From NCBI RefSeq assembly GCF_030867145.1, contig NC_134415.1, forward strand, positions 75,359,300-75,423,299: DNA of 64,000 bases, given 5' to 3'. The stretch's first letter is position 1. Each line of letters opens with the position of its first letter. The notes beneath the pieces are model-generated. The model worked only from the letters and a program-made list of their open reading frames with translations, made no database searches and was not told where the DNA came from. The position numbers and the translations under genes were made by a program. This DNA is from Opisthocomus hoazin (taxonomy: Eukaryota; Chordata; Aves; Opisthocomiformes; Opisthocomidae). Shown one piece after another: positions 45,001 through 57,900 of this stretch.

Positions 45001-48000
45001 AGAACAGTGTATTAAACTTATGACAGAGATTACATACAACATAAGTGCTTCTTCTCTACGTTTGTTCCTGTAAAACATGGCGTAACAGCACCTTTCCCTG
45101 AAAACAACCCTTCCTTTCATCCTTCCTGACAAAAAGAGCTGGTGGAATGGAGGAAAGAAAAGCAAGAGGTTTAATACGGCACCTTGCAGTCTGCTGTGAA
45201 TTATCATCACAGTTCAGTTCCTGCCTAAATCTTGTGTAGGCTGGAGCTCATTAATCTATCCTTGACCCACCAAGAGGTGGCCAGTTCAGGCTGACCAGAG
45301 GACCTTCCTCTGCATGGTCAGAACTATTGGTGAACCTTTCCAGTTCTTTTTCCACTCTGCCACCCTGAAAGGTGAATGAAACTTTTCTGGTTCTTCAGCT
45401 CTTCCAAAAGCCACTCCAGAGATATGTAGCTGAAACATATTTCTAAACTGATGAAGAAAATGGGCTCCGCTGCCTCCCGCTTCAAAATATTTCATTTGGA
45501 GAACAAGAACCGGCCTGTAGGGTAGGAAGTGTGGGTTGCCCATGAGCTTACAGGGTAGTGGAGACTTTTTGAAGGCATATTAGGGCAATGCGTCTTAGAT
45601 ACTAGAGAGCAGGTAAGGATGAATGAAGGAATGATACATACCAAATCCAGGTGAGACGGGAGGCTAGTCTGGAGGTAATTGGGTGCTTGGCTGTGTTTTG
45701 TCTTAGGGGAGACTTTGTTTCTTCACCCCGTTCCCCTTAGGCTACATACACATGCCTATATACCTACATATGCTACATTTTACATAAGTTTTGGGTTTCG
45801 ATTCGTTTTTCTCTGTTGTAGAAGCCATCCAAGTGAATATTCTGACCGCATTAATTTCCTGTTCTACAATTTCAATAACGGTGTCCATGGTTTTCCTTGT
45901 TTGTTGCTCATGAGGACTAAATGTGCCTCACAAAAGCATTGTACCTATCACATCATGCAAACCATGCCTCTTGCCCTAAATGTCCAGGCAGTACAGGCAT
46001 CTTGTTCAACGTCATGTAATTGCTTTTCAAGAGCAACTGTAAGGGCTTACCCATTTTGCTGACATAGGCATAATTACTTAGCACTCACCTGACCCAGTGT
46101 AGAACACACTTTCATTCACCTGACATTTAATAACTGATTATCTAACACCTTGCTTATGTCCTCCTAGGCATCCTGTCTATTCCGAGCATCCTGTGTTAGT
46201 AAGACCTCATACATGTCACGTTCATGTGGTCCTGACTTCTAATATTTTCTCTGCCACCCCCATGCAGCATCCCCATTCTTCCCCTCTCCTCTCTACCACT
46301 TGCTTAACCTGAGTATGACTTCTGAGTCACTGCCCATGACCTTCTTCTTTCCAGCCCTTTGCTGCAATACAATGTATCTGTAAGATGTTTGAGATGCAGC
46401 ATTTTGAGTAGCCCTTGTCCTTCTGCCTTCCCCAGACTACAAAGAGCACAAGGCAGTTGTGTGTCAGGTAAACACTGAAATGGATTCGCTGTCACTGTGA
46501 CGTGACTGTCTTTGCCTCCTCATCACTTCTTATCCACAGAACTTCTGCATCCAGTGAAAAGTGGAGGGTTGGTCTCTGCTTATCAATACAGACTTTTTGT
46601 TAGTGGGAAAAAAGGGACAGTGTGATGCCTTTCTCTCTCTCTCTGCTAATAAACTGTAGCTAGCAGTAGCTCATCAGTAATGCTTGTAAATTTTGGAGTA
46701 GTAAAGATGGAGAGACTTTATCCACTTGTTGATCTCTGCCACAACATAGGCAGCTTCCAGAAGGCTGAGTGGTGCAGGAAATAGGAGAAAACAGGAAATA
46801 TGGCTGATGGGAAGAGGCAACGTATCTTCCCACAGCTGTTTCTGGAGCTCTTTCTGGTCCACTGTGGCTATACCTCCAGGCAGCACTCTCCTTTCTAGCC
46901 TGCAGTCCAGGGAGCACATCCTTTCTTCCCACCTGACCCTGTGAAGCAGGGAGTCTCCATCTTCCCATTTGCAGGGGGCTTGTCTGTTCCTAAAACAGAC
47001 AGACTTGATCCAGTGCTTATCCTCCACACATTGCCGCTGAGGAGTTACCACCACCATTCAATCCTGGGATATAGCCTCATCTTCAAATTTGAGACTCTTT
47101 CTGGAAAAGTGTCCTTTGCTCATCTGTCAGGTAACTGAAATAATTAAAATCACAAGTATTTTTTTATTTACCCTGCTCTTTCATTAGGCCTCTTGTAGGC
47201 TCTTCACAGCACCAAGGCTTACTGCCAAGGAGAGGAACTGCAGTCCAAGTTTGAGCACAGAACTGCGGGCTTGCTTTAACAACACCTTTGTTTTTCAAAC
47301 ATACCCTCTAAGCTGGCAGATGTTATTTAGTTACCCTCTATGAAGCACCTGACTCAGGCTTGCAGCCTGGAAAAAGTAACCTCATGCTAGGCTTTATGGG
47401 TTACCTAAGAACCTGATATTCCTAAACTCCCTCTGCAACTGTCCTACTGAGATCTCATGGTGGCAACATATACTTACTGCCATCTAAAGAGGGGACACAG
47501 AACAAGAGTTGAAAATGGCCAAGATGGCTGTGCTTCTGCGATATGAAAGGGAAGCTAAAGAATGGTAGGTATCTGTCCTCTCATGGAGATCATGGGGACT
47601 CTTTCCTCCCATTCATCATGACATAACTTTCCTGTGGGGATTATAGCATTTGTTGACAAGGAAACGTAATAGTAGGAAATTATCTGATGCATTTTGATAT
47701 GTCTAACTGATATCGAGCAGGTGGAAACATGAGCAAAAGCTTCCATCTGCAAAAACAGAAGTCCCATGCTTGTCTTCCATTGACAACACTATATTATTTA
47801 TATTCTGCCAGGACAACAAGTAGAAATGTCAAATCTAGGCCAGGGCTGAGAAAGGCAAACCATCCAGTTGTGCAAAGGACAGAATACTTGACCAGTTAAA
47901 GAGAGAGAATACAGGTAATGTGTTAGGGAAAGTTTCAAGACAAAAGAGAAGGGAGAGAATGGAGATCACGAGGCAGATATATCAGGAAAGGAACATAGAT

Positions 48001-51000
48001 ATTTCAGGTTCATCCTGGAAAAGGCAAAGACGATGACCATCAGTGAATTTAGAGAGTCAGCAAGCTGCCTGCGTAATTAATAGAAGACAAGAAATTGCGT
48101 CTATGAGTTAATTCAAAGTTCCTACGCAAGGGACTGCAGCATGGCAGCTCCCATACTCAACACACCCACTACCAAACGTGGATATTGGTCTGCAGTTATC
48201 TTTTTACATCCTTCTCGGCAATCTTCTCTTTTTCAACCTCTGATTAAAGTTAGGACAGGGTGAAAAATATACAAACAGATGATTCTAGGCCTGGAAGTGA
48301 ATGGCTCTGGGAGCTTGTTTTGGTTGCAACAGGTTCAATAGTAGTGTCTACAGTAGGCTTTGAGTCTGAACAGTGTGTTTGTTGTTCGTGGCTTTGAACG
48401 CTGACATATCAGTGAAGCCCAGACTAGTTAAGGCCACCATTTTGTTAAGTGGATATGTTGGCGTGAAGTGACTTACACTTTTCCCTGTTAAACATTATAA
48501 GTGACATTGTCACTGTGTACCATCTTGCTTTGTAAATCCCAGAGATAAAACTGACTCCCATTCTAATCTGTCTGAACATGAAGCAGAGGTGAGGTCTGCT
48601 GGAAATCCTGCAACCGAGCTACAACTTCTTGCTCAAAGAAACAGGAGGAATACAGAATGATTCAGGTAGATCTAGAAAACTTATCAACCACTGCTTTATG
48701 ATAGGACGAATGACACATCCTGGATATTCCTGAAATCCTGCTGCTACGTACATTGCTCAGCTTCTGTTTTCATAAATCCAGAGATCGCCCCTGTTGCAGG
48801 TTATCATAAAGCGGTCTTCTCTGATACGTGGATTAATGTCACAAAGCTGAGTGCTGGCAGCCTCAGTGGTACAACATAGCAAGCTCAGTTACTTCAGGAC
48901 CGTTGCCAGGCAGATCATGCAAAGTCTTTTAATACTTTATATTCAGGCATAGTTGTAACTCATCATTACAGAATGAATATTTTTTTGCCCAGTGTGGAGC
49001 TTCATCTTATCTTAAAACTATAGTATTGTAATTTTTCATTGAATCAGACTTGAAGATGAGTTTGGTCAGGAAAACAAAATTAACCCGTTTGAGCATGTGG
49101 AATAGCAGGCGTCTCCATAAGCAATGACATCACTGACTTGGTGGTACAGCGCTATGGTGGCAAATCATCGCCTGCTTCACAGCAACAGAAAAAGCTCTTT
49201 CCACTCCGTAAGGTGGAGTGTCAGCTGTCTTCTTGCAAGCAGTCTATGTCTGTAGCTACTCTACCAGGAGAGTACTTTGCAGTACTCAGTAGTGTTAGTG
49301 TTCAATGCAAAACCATCATGGGAAAAGCTGACATTAAGCAGGGACCATACCTGGTAGCAGGAAAACACCCTGCACCTTTCCTCCAGAGTGAGCTACGGGA
49401 ATAGCAAGAATCCCCCGTGACTGATGGTCTGTTTACTTCTGTCTCAGAATTCCCATTAATGTCCCCAGGAATGTGCAAGATCTTGGATATTTCTTCATAT
49501 CAAGTCACCACAGTTGAATACTCTGTGTAGATTTGGAACAGTGACACATTTTCATGTGGCAAATTGTTGCACCCCAAATCACACTAGAGCACTAGCTCTT
49601 CTGGTTGTCAGTCTAATTCTCCAGATTTTTAATTTTGTCCAATCCTGGGAATGTTTTCCTACAACACTAAAAGTAATGGAAATGAAAACATTTAATCTTG
49701 CATCTAATTAACAAAATATTACAAACATACCAGTATTTGCAAGCAAATACGCCTGACATGAGTTGTGCTTTCCTGACAGCAAACCGTCTTGGGATGTGTG
49801 CAATGTAGAGCTTGTCCTGTAATTACAATCTTATAGGCTGAAACTACATAACTAGAGATTACAGTCCCTAATCATATCTTTACATGAGTATGAGCACAAA
49901 CCAATCTGTCTGGCAGTTTGTCTGGCACTGCTCACGTCAGGAGACTCATCTCTTTGTGCTTCCATTGTGCACCCAGTATACTACGGGTGTGTGTTTCACT
50001 GTGAAAGTGAAACTAGACAGAATGCTGTTTAAAGAATAAAGTGAGGTGACATCACTCTGTTCACTTACTAAATTAGAAGTTTACTCATTGCCCCGTCAGG
50101 TCTCAGCTGACCCAATTTGGATTTTAACCAGCAAGTAAACAAGCCCTATTAACAACACTATTCAACACCACCTCTAGCAAGATGCCAATATGTTTATAGT
50201 TAAACAGTATTTCAGACCATCAGCACCTGGTCACTAATTTAAAAACTGACCTTTTGCATTCGCCATGTTGGTGAGCCTGGTAAGTCAAAGGACAAGGAAA
50301 AATCTTATAAAAAAGAAGAAAGACAGGTGCCAAGGGCGCAATGGGATCAGCTTCAGAGTAAGTCTGCAGAACAGAGTGGCATTTGCAAAGGCACTGGAGC
50401 TCTCCCATGGCATCAGGCTGGTGGTGGTGACAGAGCCATCTGTCCTGTCTTTTTTGCCCTTTCCTGTCTGCCATTAATTTTCCACAAAGGCTCCAAGCGA
50501 CAGTCCCCTCATAGTGACCATACTTGGAAACAAGGTGTATGACAGGCAGGGGGAGAATGGCAACAATCTCAAAGAGCGCCCGTGCTACAGCTTGGGAAAA
50601 AATAGCTGAGAGTTTGCAAAGTAGCGAAGAAGAAGTGAAAACCGAGAAGATCTGCTGACAGGAGGATTCGGCAGGCACGCACTGCCTCGTTACGTGCGCC
50701 TTTGAATCGCAGCGCAGGAGCGGAGGCGTGCTCTCCTCATGCAGGCGCTGCCAGCAGTAAACAAGTGAGTATTTCTGGAGCAGCTGCCTGTGTAAGAGGA
50801 GAGGTGCCTGTCGCTGTCCTGCAAAGTTACAGTTTCATAGGAGTGTGTGTCCTGCACTTCTGAAACCTGCTTATTTCTTTCACTAATCATGGCAGGCCTT
50901 CACCCAACAAACCGTTCCTTGGGGCCGAAGCCCCTGTTTGAAGTTAGGAAGTTTTGCTGAGCTGGGTCAGTAAGAAGGGAGATTGCATGCCATACTTTGC

Positions 51001-53930
51001 CTTTGAAAACGAACAGACATCAACACTACCTTAACCACAGTATACACAGAAATTAATATAGTTTTCTTTATGTTCAGTTTGGTGCTATTCCTACCTGCAG
51101 GCAAGTCTAGACATGTTTTACAGAGTTTGATTACACCAATTCCAGTTCAGAGATATTACTTTAAAATTCAGTTCTACTCCCCATATATTCCGTTACCATG
51201 TTCGTCATTAGACTGGGCAAGTGTCTTACAGTATTGCTTCATGAAGTGTGATTAACACTTATCCCACATTTATTCTATCACTTCTATTTATCTTTTCCGC
51301 CAGAATGATAGGAGCAGCAGAGGGGTTTTTTTTTGATATCTCAAAAGTAATATGTGTGCATACATGCACACACACTGCTGCACAGCCAAGGGTGTGTGAA
51401 ATTAATGGGGTACCTGGGGCAGAGATTATTTCATTTATTGTTGGTTGGTGGTTAGTGGTTACCAAGGGAGTTTGCACACACTGGCTCTTGTGAAAGATCT
51501 TGGTCCTGTTATTGCTGAAACTCTTACTTTATCCAAAGCCTGGAGTCTCTACCAGTAGGCTTCCTCCATACTGACTTTAAGACAGAAATGCCTTACTGAC
51601 TCTTGAAGATTTTGACTGCATGCCACATTGCATGTGATTTATCCATGGAGAGGGTGAGAACTGGGCATTTAATAAGGCTGTGACTGTTTTAGTTCGAAAG
51701 TGAGGAGTTTGTTGCTTCATCAACCTGTATTTAGACACGCTTGAGCACATAACGGACGTTAGAATGAGTGGGTCCTCTGGGGCTGGAGTCTATAGCTCCA
51801 GGTTTGACTGCTGCTGCAGAACAGCACTCAGGATATTTGAGGTCTTGGCTGATCATATAGAAAAGAGGCTAAGATTAGAACAATTGATGCAAAAACATTA
51901 AAAAAAAACCTTTGAAAGCAGCAGGGCACTCCCCAGGCTGGGTGACAAGGCAAATGGGTTCTTTCTGTGTGATGGATAACATATGCCCTAGCTGCATCCT
52001 TAGCACAGAGCCCTGAGGTGTGCATGTATCTGGTACCACCTTCTCAGTATCTACTACTGATACAAGTGACAGATATGACATGTCAGGTAAGCTTCTACAT
52101 ATGAGTTGTGTTGCAATAAATGTCAACTTACAGAATGGCACTGGTGGGCACCTTAAACAAAGGACATTGATCAAGGATTTGAGCAGCTTAAGAAAATGCT
52201 GGTCATCTGATCACTGTGTTGCACCATCTGCAAGTTAAAAATAAGATTAAGTCAGGCATCCAACTCATGTCTATTCAATTTAAGCAGTAATCAATGATGG
52301 GTACTTCCCCAACCTTCACTACCATTCCACATAACTGTTCTCAAGGCCCAGTAGGATAAATGAGCTCATATGGTGAGCTCAGGTTTTTAGTTCACATGAT
52401 TTCTGTTACACTAGAGATGTACTAGAGGTTTGGCAGGAACACAAAGACCTACAGAGTCCTGCCTCCAAGTGACTTGTGTAGATATTCATGACAGCAGATA
52501 AGGCCTAGTACTTCTCAGAATGGATGACTTTACTCTTGCTTTCTTCCTTTCAATGAAGAAAAAGAGGGAGATACATAAATTATATTATCCTGACAGTGCC
52601 TCTTTTGCTTCCAGACTAGGAACAGTCTTTGATTCCTCTTTCATTTCAACTTCTGAGATAGCCTCTGCTTAATAAAGTTAGGCATATGTCTCTCTTGCAT
52701 TAAAGATGTTCTAACGTCATGAGACCAACAGAACCATGATGTGGTTAAACCAAGTGCTCGAAACAGCTTATTTGCTCAGCAGTTTATTTCATGTGTTTTT
52801 TGATGTCATGGGTAATTAATTCTGGCTTCTAGTTAGAGCTAGAGGTGCAAAGTTTCTGGAATTTTTGAAGTCCCAGGAAGCAACATTCCTTCTGAAGGTT
52901 TTTCATGTTTTCTTGCAGTTGTTTATTTTCTGAAGTTTGAAACGTCAGTGTGGGCTACTTCTTTGTAATCAAAACAAAATTTTCTTAAATTTAAGAACAT
53001 GAATTATACTGTTCATTTAGAAAAACTTGTGTATATTTCTAGTAGAAATAGTTGAAATACTAGTGTTCAATCCTGGGGGAGGGGTTAAAAGTACAAGAGA
53101 TACAAACTTTGCAAGACAAGTAATGTCTTTTAGCTGCTTGTCTCGCTACTTCACCTCTTCCCAAAAACTTTGTGTTTATGTGTGTGTGCTTTGGATTCGA
53201 ATAATAAAAATAGAGCTAATAACTAATACTCAGCTTTACTCTATGAACTTGTATGTGGAGGTATTTTTGTATTGCTAACACTGCACAATATTAAGTCATT
53301 TGACCTAAGGAATAGAGGCATTTTAGTAACACAAAGCTTCAAATTTTCCAGTGAAGTAACACCACGCGAAAAGCTTAAATTTTATAGAGGAAAAATTGAT
53401 TCCTTGATGTTCAACAGCTACATCCTGTAAGAAAATACTCTAGAAGTTGTCCTACTGTTCACTCCAAGAGAAAGTATCTCTGCTGTGAGTAAAATGCTTC
53501 CCTTTTAATTTTTCCAAAGCTTTCCAATTTTTGCGCAGCCACACAGAGGAAAAAATGGAGAAGAAAGCAGCTTCATATTCTGAAGTTTCCCAGCTTTCAC
53601 CCAGACTGTCACACCTTTAAGCAGCCTGCAGGGTCCCAGAAGAAGAGCTGTACCTCCCATGTAGTGATCAGCAGAGAGGGTGTCGCTGGTTGGAGCACGT
53701 GGCAGCTAGGAGAAGGCAGAGACTGGTGGTGTTACTTTGCCTCTTCCCCCTCGCTCCCCTGGAAGCTGCTGTGGAAGTACTCCTGTACCCTGAAGAACTT
53801 GTCACCATGCTTGCCTAACACTGAAGATTTGCTCAGGTGAGAGATTTTTTTGCATCATCCTTATGCTTGTGGACCTGCTCAAAGCTTAAATATGAACTCA
53901 AGCCTTGAGACTGTTGAGATGTCTGGTTTT
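42005..53930. other. Upstream flank, central part, no gene seen
   Basis: Roughly 12 kb of ordinary AT-leaning DNA with only short reading frames and no family resemblance. A perfect 13-bp hairpin at 43834-43862 is listed separately. No tRNA, rRNA or retrotransposon body was recognised. Confidence 0.5.
43834..43862. repeat. Perfect 13-bp inverted repeat with 3-nt loop
   Basis: TTAAAAGATGCAG (43834-43846) and CTGCATCTTTTAA (43850-43862) are exact reverse complements around GGT. The flanks do not extend the stem, so it is shorter than a typical microRNA precursor. Confidence 0.85.
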
Positions 53931-53937
53931 GTTCACA

Positions 53938-54070
53938 GCTGATGTCTGGGGATGCCAGTGACTAGGTAGCTTTGTAGGTAGTGTCTAATGGAGAAAATTA
54001 AAGTGCAGTTGACTGTTCTGCCTACCCTAAGGTTGGCTGCCCTTGAATCCCCTTCTAACTTTTTTACGGA
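53938..54070. repeat. Diverged repeat, copy A
   Basis: This segment aligns by eye, at perhaps two thirds identity, with 54815-54955 in the same orientation. Shared landmarks in the same order are AGCTTTGTAGGT, GGAnAAAATTAAA, a TTCTGCCT word, GGnTnGGCTnCCCTTGAA and CCCCTTCnAnCTTTT. The family is not recognised. Confidence 0.5.
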
Positions 54071-54814
54071 TATGTGAGAGAGATTCATGCTGGAATCAGG
54101 TCCAAGTAATCTGGGTTACTCAGAACACGGTCTAGCCAAGAGTTGCCAAATATGAAATTGTAACCATTGCTTGGCTACTGATGTGCAAGGTGTTTTTATT
54201 TTCCTCCATTTATCTCATTAGTATTAGTATTAGTATTGTACTTCTGTTAAAGGGGAAGAACTCATGGCCAGGAAAAACATATGCAAACACCCTGCCCTTG
54301 AATGATAGATCAAGATAAAGGGTCTGGTTCCACCAGCAAGGGCTTTTCTGTCATGGGGTGACCTATGACCACTGACCATATGTGGCCACAAAGGCTCAGG
54401 CTGTGCCCTGTGCTTTGAGGCAGTCCATCCGGCAGACAAGAGAAAGTGTGACAGCCATCTATGCCCTTGTGGACTCCTGGCCTCATTCTTGGGTTGAAAT
54501 CCACCTCTAGTGAGTCAAATCTGGATGGGGATATCCCATCTTTCCTTCCTCTGGCTTACTGCCTGGAAAAATCCCAGAGCCCAGCTCCCTCTCAACGATG
54601 TGGGGCTCCAGGGGCTGGAAACTCCCCTGGGTGGAAAATGTGTCACAGGGTAGGACACCCTGAGGCTGCCGGCGGGTTTCTTGTCCAACTGTCAGCCAGG
54701 CCAGAGGAGAAGCCTGTATCATCTCACCAGGAGTGGGGACAGGCTGGGAATGGAGAAGCTGTGCCAGGGAGCTCACTTGAGACGGCGCAGGGTCTGCTCG
54801 CCCCACGAGCCCTC

Positions 54815-54955
54815 ACTGATGGGTAGGGATGCTGATGATCACACAGCTTTGTAGGTCAGCTTGGAGCGTGGTTTGCTGGAAAAAATTAAAATGGAGTTAC
54901 CTCTTCTGCCTTTGTAGGGTAGGCTACCCTTTGAACCACCTTCCAGCTTTTATGA
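54815..54955. repeat. Diverged repeat, copy B
   Basis: This is the partner of 53938-54070 in direct orientation. The 750 bp between the copies are GC-richer than the surroundings and contain an unsupported 121-codon frame (54461-54826, +). The pair could flank an old inserted element, or be two copies of one ancient interspersed repeat. Confidence 0.5.
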
Positions 54956-57900
54956 ACATAGCAGCAGTGGTTAGTGCTGTGAGGCTGAGCATTACTTGAT
55001 TTTAAGAGAGGGTCTTCTAGGAAATTCATACAGCCTTGCAATGGAAAATTTCATTTTTCCAGCTGATGTAATGACCTTTCAAATCAACAGCTATTTTGCA
55101 CACGCCTACATTAAAGTAATATACATGCAGGGCTACTCATCAGGAATTTCTTCTTGCTGCTGATGCTAGACTACAATTGCTGGTGCTACTGCAAAAGAGA
55201 TGTCCAGATGCATGGAAATGGCCAGGAAGACTCAGACAGTTTTGGGTTTCTATGGTCATATAGACAAGCACAGGCATGTTGCTCCTCATATTCTGGACTG
55301 TGTGTTGTCCGTCACTTGGAGTGTGCCATACTGGTTGTCTGCAAGGACCTTTGATACCCTAAAGGGTCCAAATTCTTTTGAGTGGCACTCATCAATGACG
55401 GAAAATGAATGTTCACAGAAAATCTCTAAAGTGTCTTCTCTGGAGAGCATAATACTTGGATTTACTCTTCACTGAAACTGCCCACTGAAGTCAAAGTTAC
55501 GGAGAGTTCACAGAGTTCCTGTGGCAGGAGTGCTCATGTGACTTCTGTCAAACTGAGAGTTCGGGACAGTTTTGATCCAAAGATTGTTCATAAAATTCTT
55601 TCTTTAACCAGTTTCACTCTGCTAGATGAGTTTGAGGGAAGTCTGTTGCTCGACCATAAGCTGTAGGATTCCACTTCCTTTGGTAGAAAGAGAGCAGCAG
55701 ATTAGCAGAGAGAGAGTAAAATCACGCAGGAGGGTGGGAGTGCACAGTTAGAGGATGAAGTGACATCTACATAAAATGAAGGGAAACCTTTGGTCTAGGC
55801 CATCCATCATCATACTTCTTTTGGTGCCTGAGCTGGCCTTTCAGTTGGAGAAAGCTTGAAGCGTCTACATGGCTGGAGTCACCAAGAAATTATATTATGT
55901 ACTGTGGGTAACACTTGCTAGGTTATAGGCCAGGAGCTATCCTGCACAAGGGCAGCAGTGGATTTGACAAATGAACTGAAAAGAGATTTAGAGATCCTGG
56001 ACAGATACAGTGATGCACAAATAGAAGTTCGTGAGGGCATTGCTTCATGGTTATGTAATGGAATCAGTAGCTGTCTATAATTGTCCAGCTGGACTACTTA
56101 AATGAACTAAATAACTAATTGAACCTGTCTCATGTTATAAACTTTTTTCAGCTGGATTTTTTTTCAGTGATCCCTGTAATGTCATCGTGGCTAATATTAG
56201 CTGCCATTTTCCCCTTGAAGCTGTTTACCAACGTAGTGCCCTCAGTCTGTTGTAGCACAGGAAGCTGGGGCTGCAGGACGTCTCTCCAGGCTGAATGCTC
56301 TCCTGTCAGTAAGATCAATTTATAAGTAGCCGCACTAATCTGTCTATCATCAGAAATAGCCAAAGAAAAATGCACAAATGTAAACATAAAAGGGAACTCT
56401 CATAATTTGCATACTTGTCATAGTTCACCATGAATCAGCCTAAATGCCAGCAGGCTTGTTCTTTTTGACACAATCTGGAGGCTAGCTTTGCTTGTTGACA
56501 TCTTATCTTCTCACAAGATACTGCATATTAGTAAAGTTAATTGACTAATCATTTTCATCACTGGGAGCGTAAGTAAATAATTCTATGTATTTCTACCTAG
56601 GCTTCTCTTTACGGTCCAAGGGTGCCAAGCATTCAGACTAAATGAAAATATACCCTGTAGTAACGATGCATGGCATCCCCCATAACAAGCTGCAGAAACT
56701 CTGTGAAGCATTGCTGTTATGTTGTGGGGAATCCTGAGAATCTTAGGCTTAACTCACCATGCCGGCCAGCCTGCCTCAGGGCCAGCCGGGCGGAGGCTGG
56801 GACGGTGGGGGATGCGTCTGGGCAGACCCGCGTTAGAGCACCGGCATCTGCCGTTTTTAGGGAAAGGGGGCAGGTCTGCAAGTAAAGAGTTAGCGGTGGC
56901 TGGGAGTGTGCATGAGATGATGTGGTAGCCAGCGCTTCAGCTAGATGAGCAGTGCTGGAGGGTTATCTAGTAGCTGGTGTTTTCCATCTTTTGACTGTCC
57001 CTGTATAATCAGACATAAATATTTTGTTGATGTGGCCAGTTTTTCTCCTAAAGGTGGGGAAGGGAAATTTGCTGCTTCTTCTTCTATCCGTACCTTTGCC
57101 TCCTGGCAAATTCAAGAAAAATTGACTGCGAATTAGGCTTTGGCTACACTTGTGGTTTCAGTGAGGAGACTTCAGTGAGGGGGGAGAGTTAGCAGTCCTG
57201 GGTTTTGCTTCAATTTGTGATGAAGACTTTCTAGGTGACATAGGGGCAAGTTATCAAGTTGCTAGCTCCCCGTTTGTCCCACAGGAATACAGGACCAGGT
57301 TTACTGCAGAAGTATCTCAGAATTAGTTAGGGATTGTTTGATATCTCCAGACTGCCTGCACGATGTGCTGTGTTCTGCCCCTCTTTGCTGTGTGCAAAAT
57401 CTTACTTTGCCTAGAAGTGTCTAGGGTTTTCTTTGGATAATCAAATCAGCTGTGTGTCTAAAGATACAGCCTGGACACTGTCACCGATTCCTATCACACT
57501 GACCCATACATATGACTTGCTCCAGAGATCTTTCCCTTCACGCCTCGCACTCCCATTTAGAGGATAACAGGTTCCTGTGCTGGCTGATGTATTTCCCTGC
57601 TTACTTTGGTCCTAGTTCTTTCTGCCGTGACTTCTGCCATCAGGAGTGTCGATTAGTAATGGGGATTTTTGCCATGCACAAGCACCCGGTTTGAGACCAC
57701 CAACTCGTCTTCCTCGCTGGGCTGCAGCCCTGAGAGGCAGCAACTGCTGACGGCTTCCGAGGCTGGCCTCCCTCACACCCGGGATTTACAGGTGAAAGGC
57801 TTGCGGCGAGAAGCTGAGACCAGAACGGTTCATTCCCTGCCAGACCGTGCCAACCTGGCTGTCGTCAACAACTTTGGCCTACTCTCCTGTGTTAACTAAA

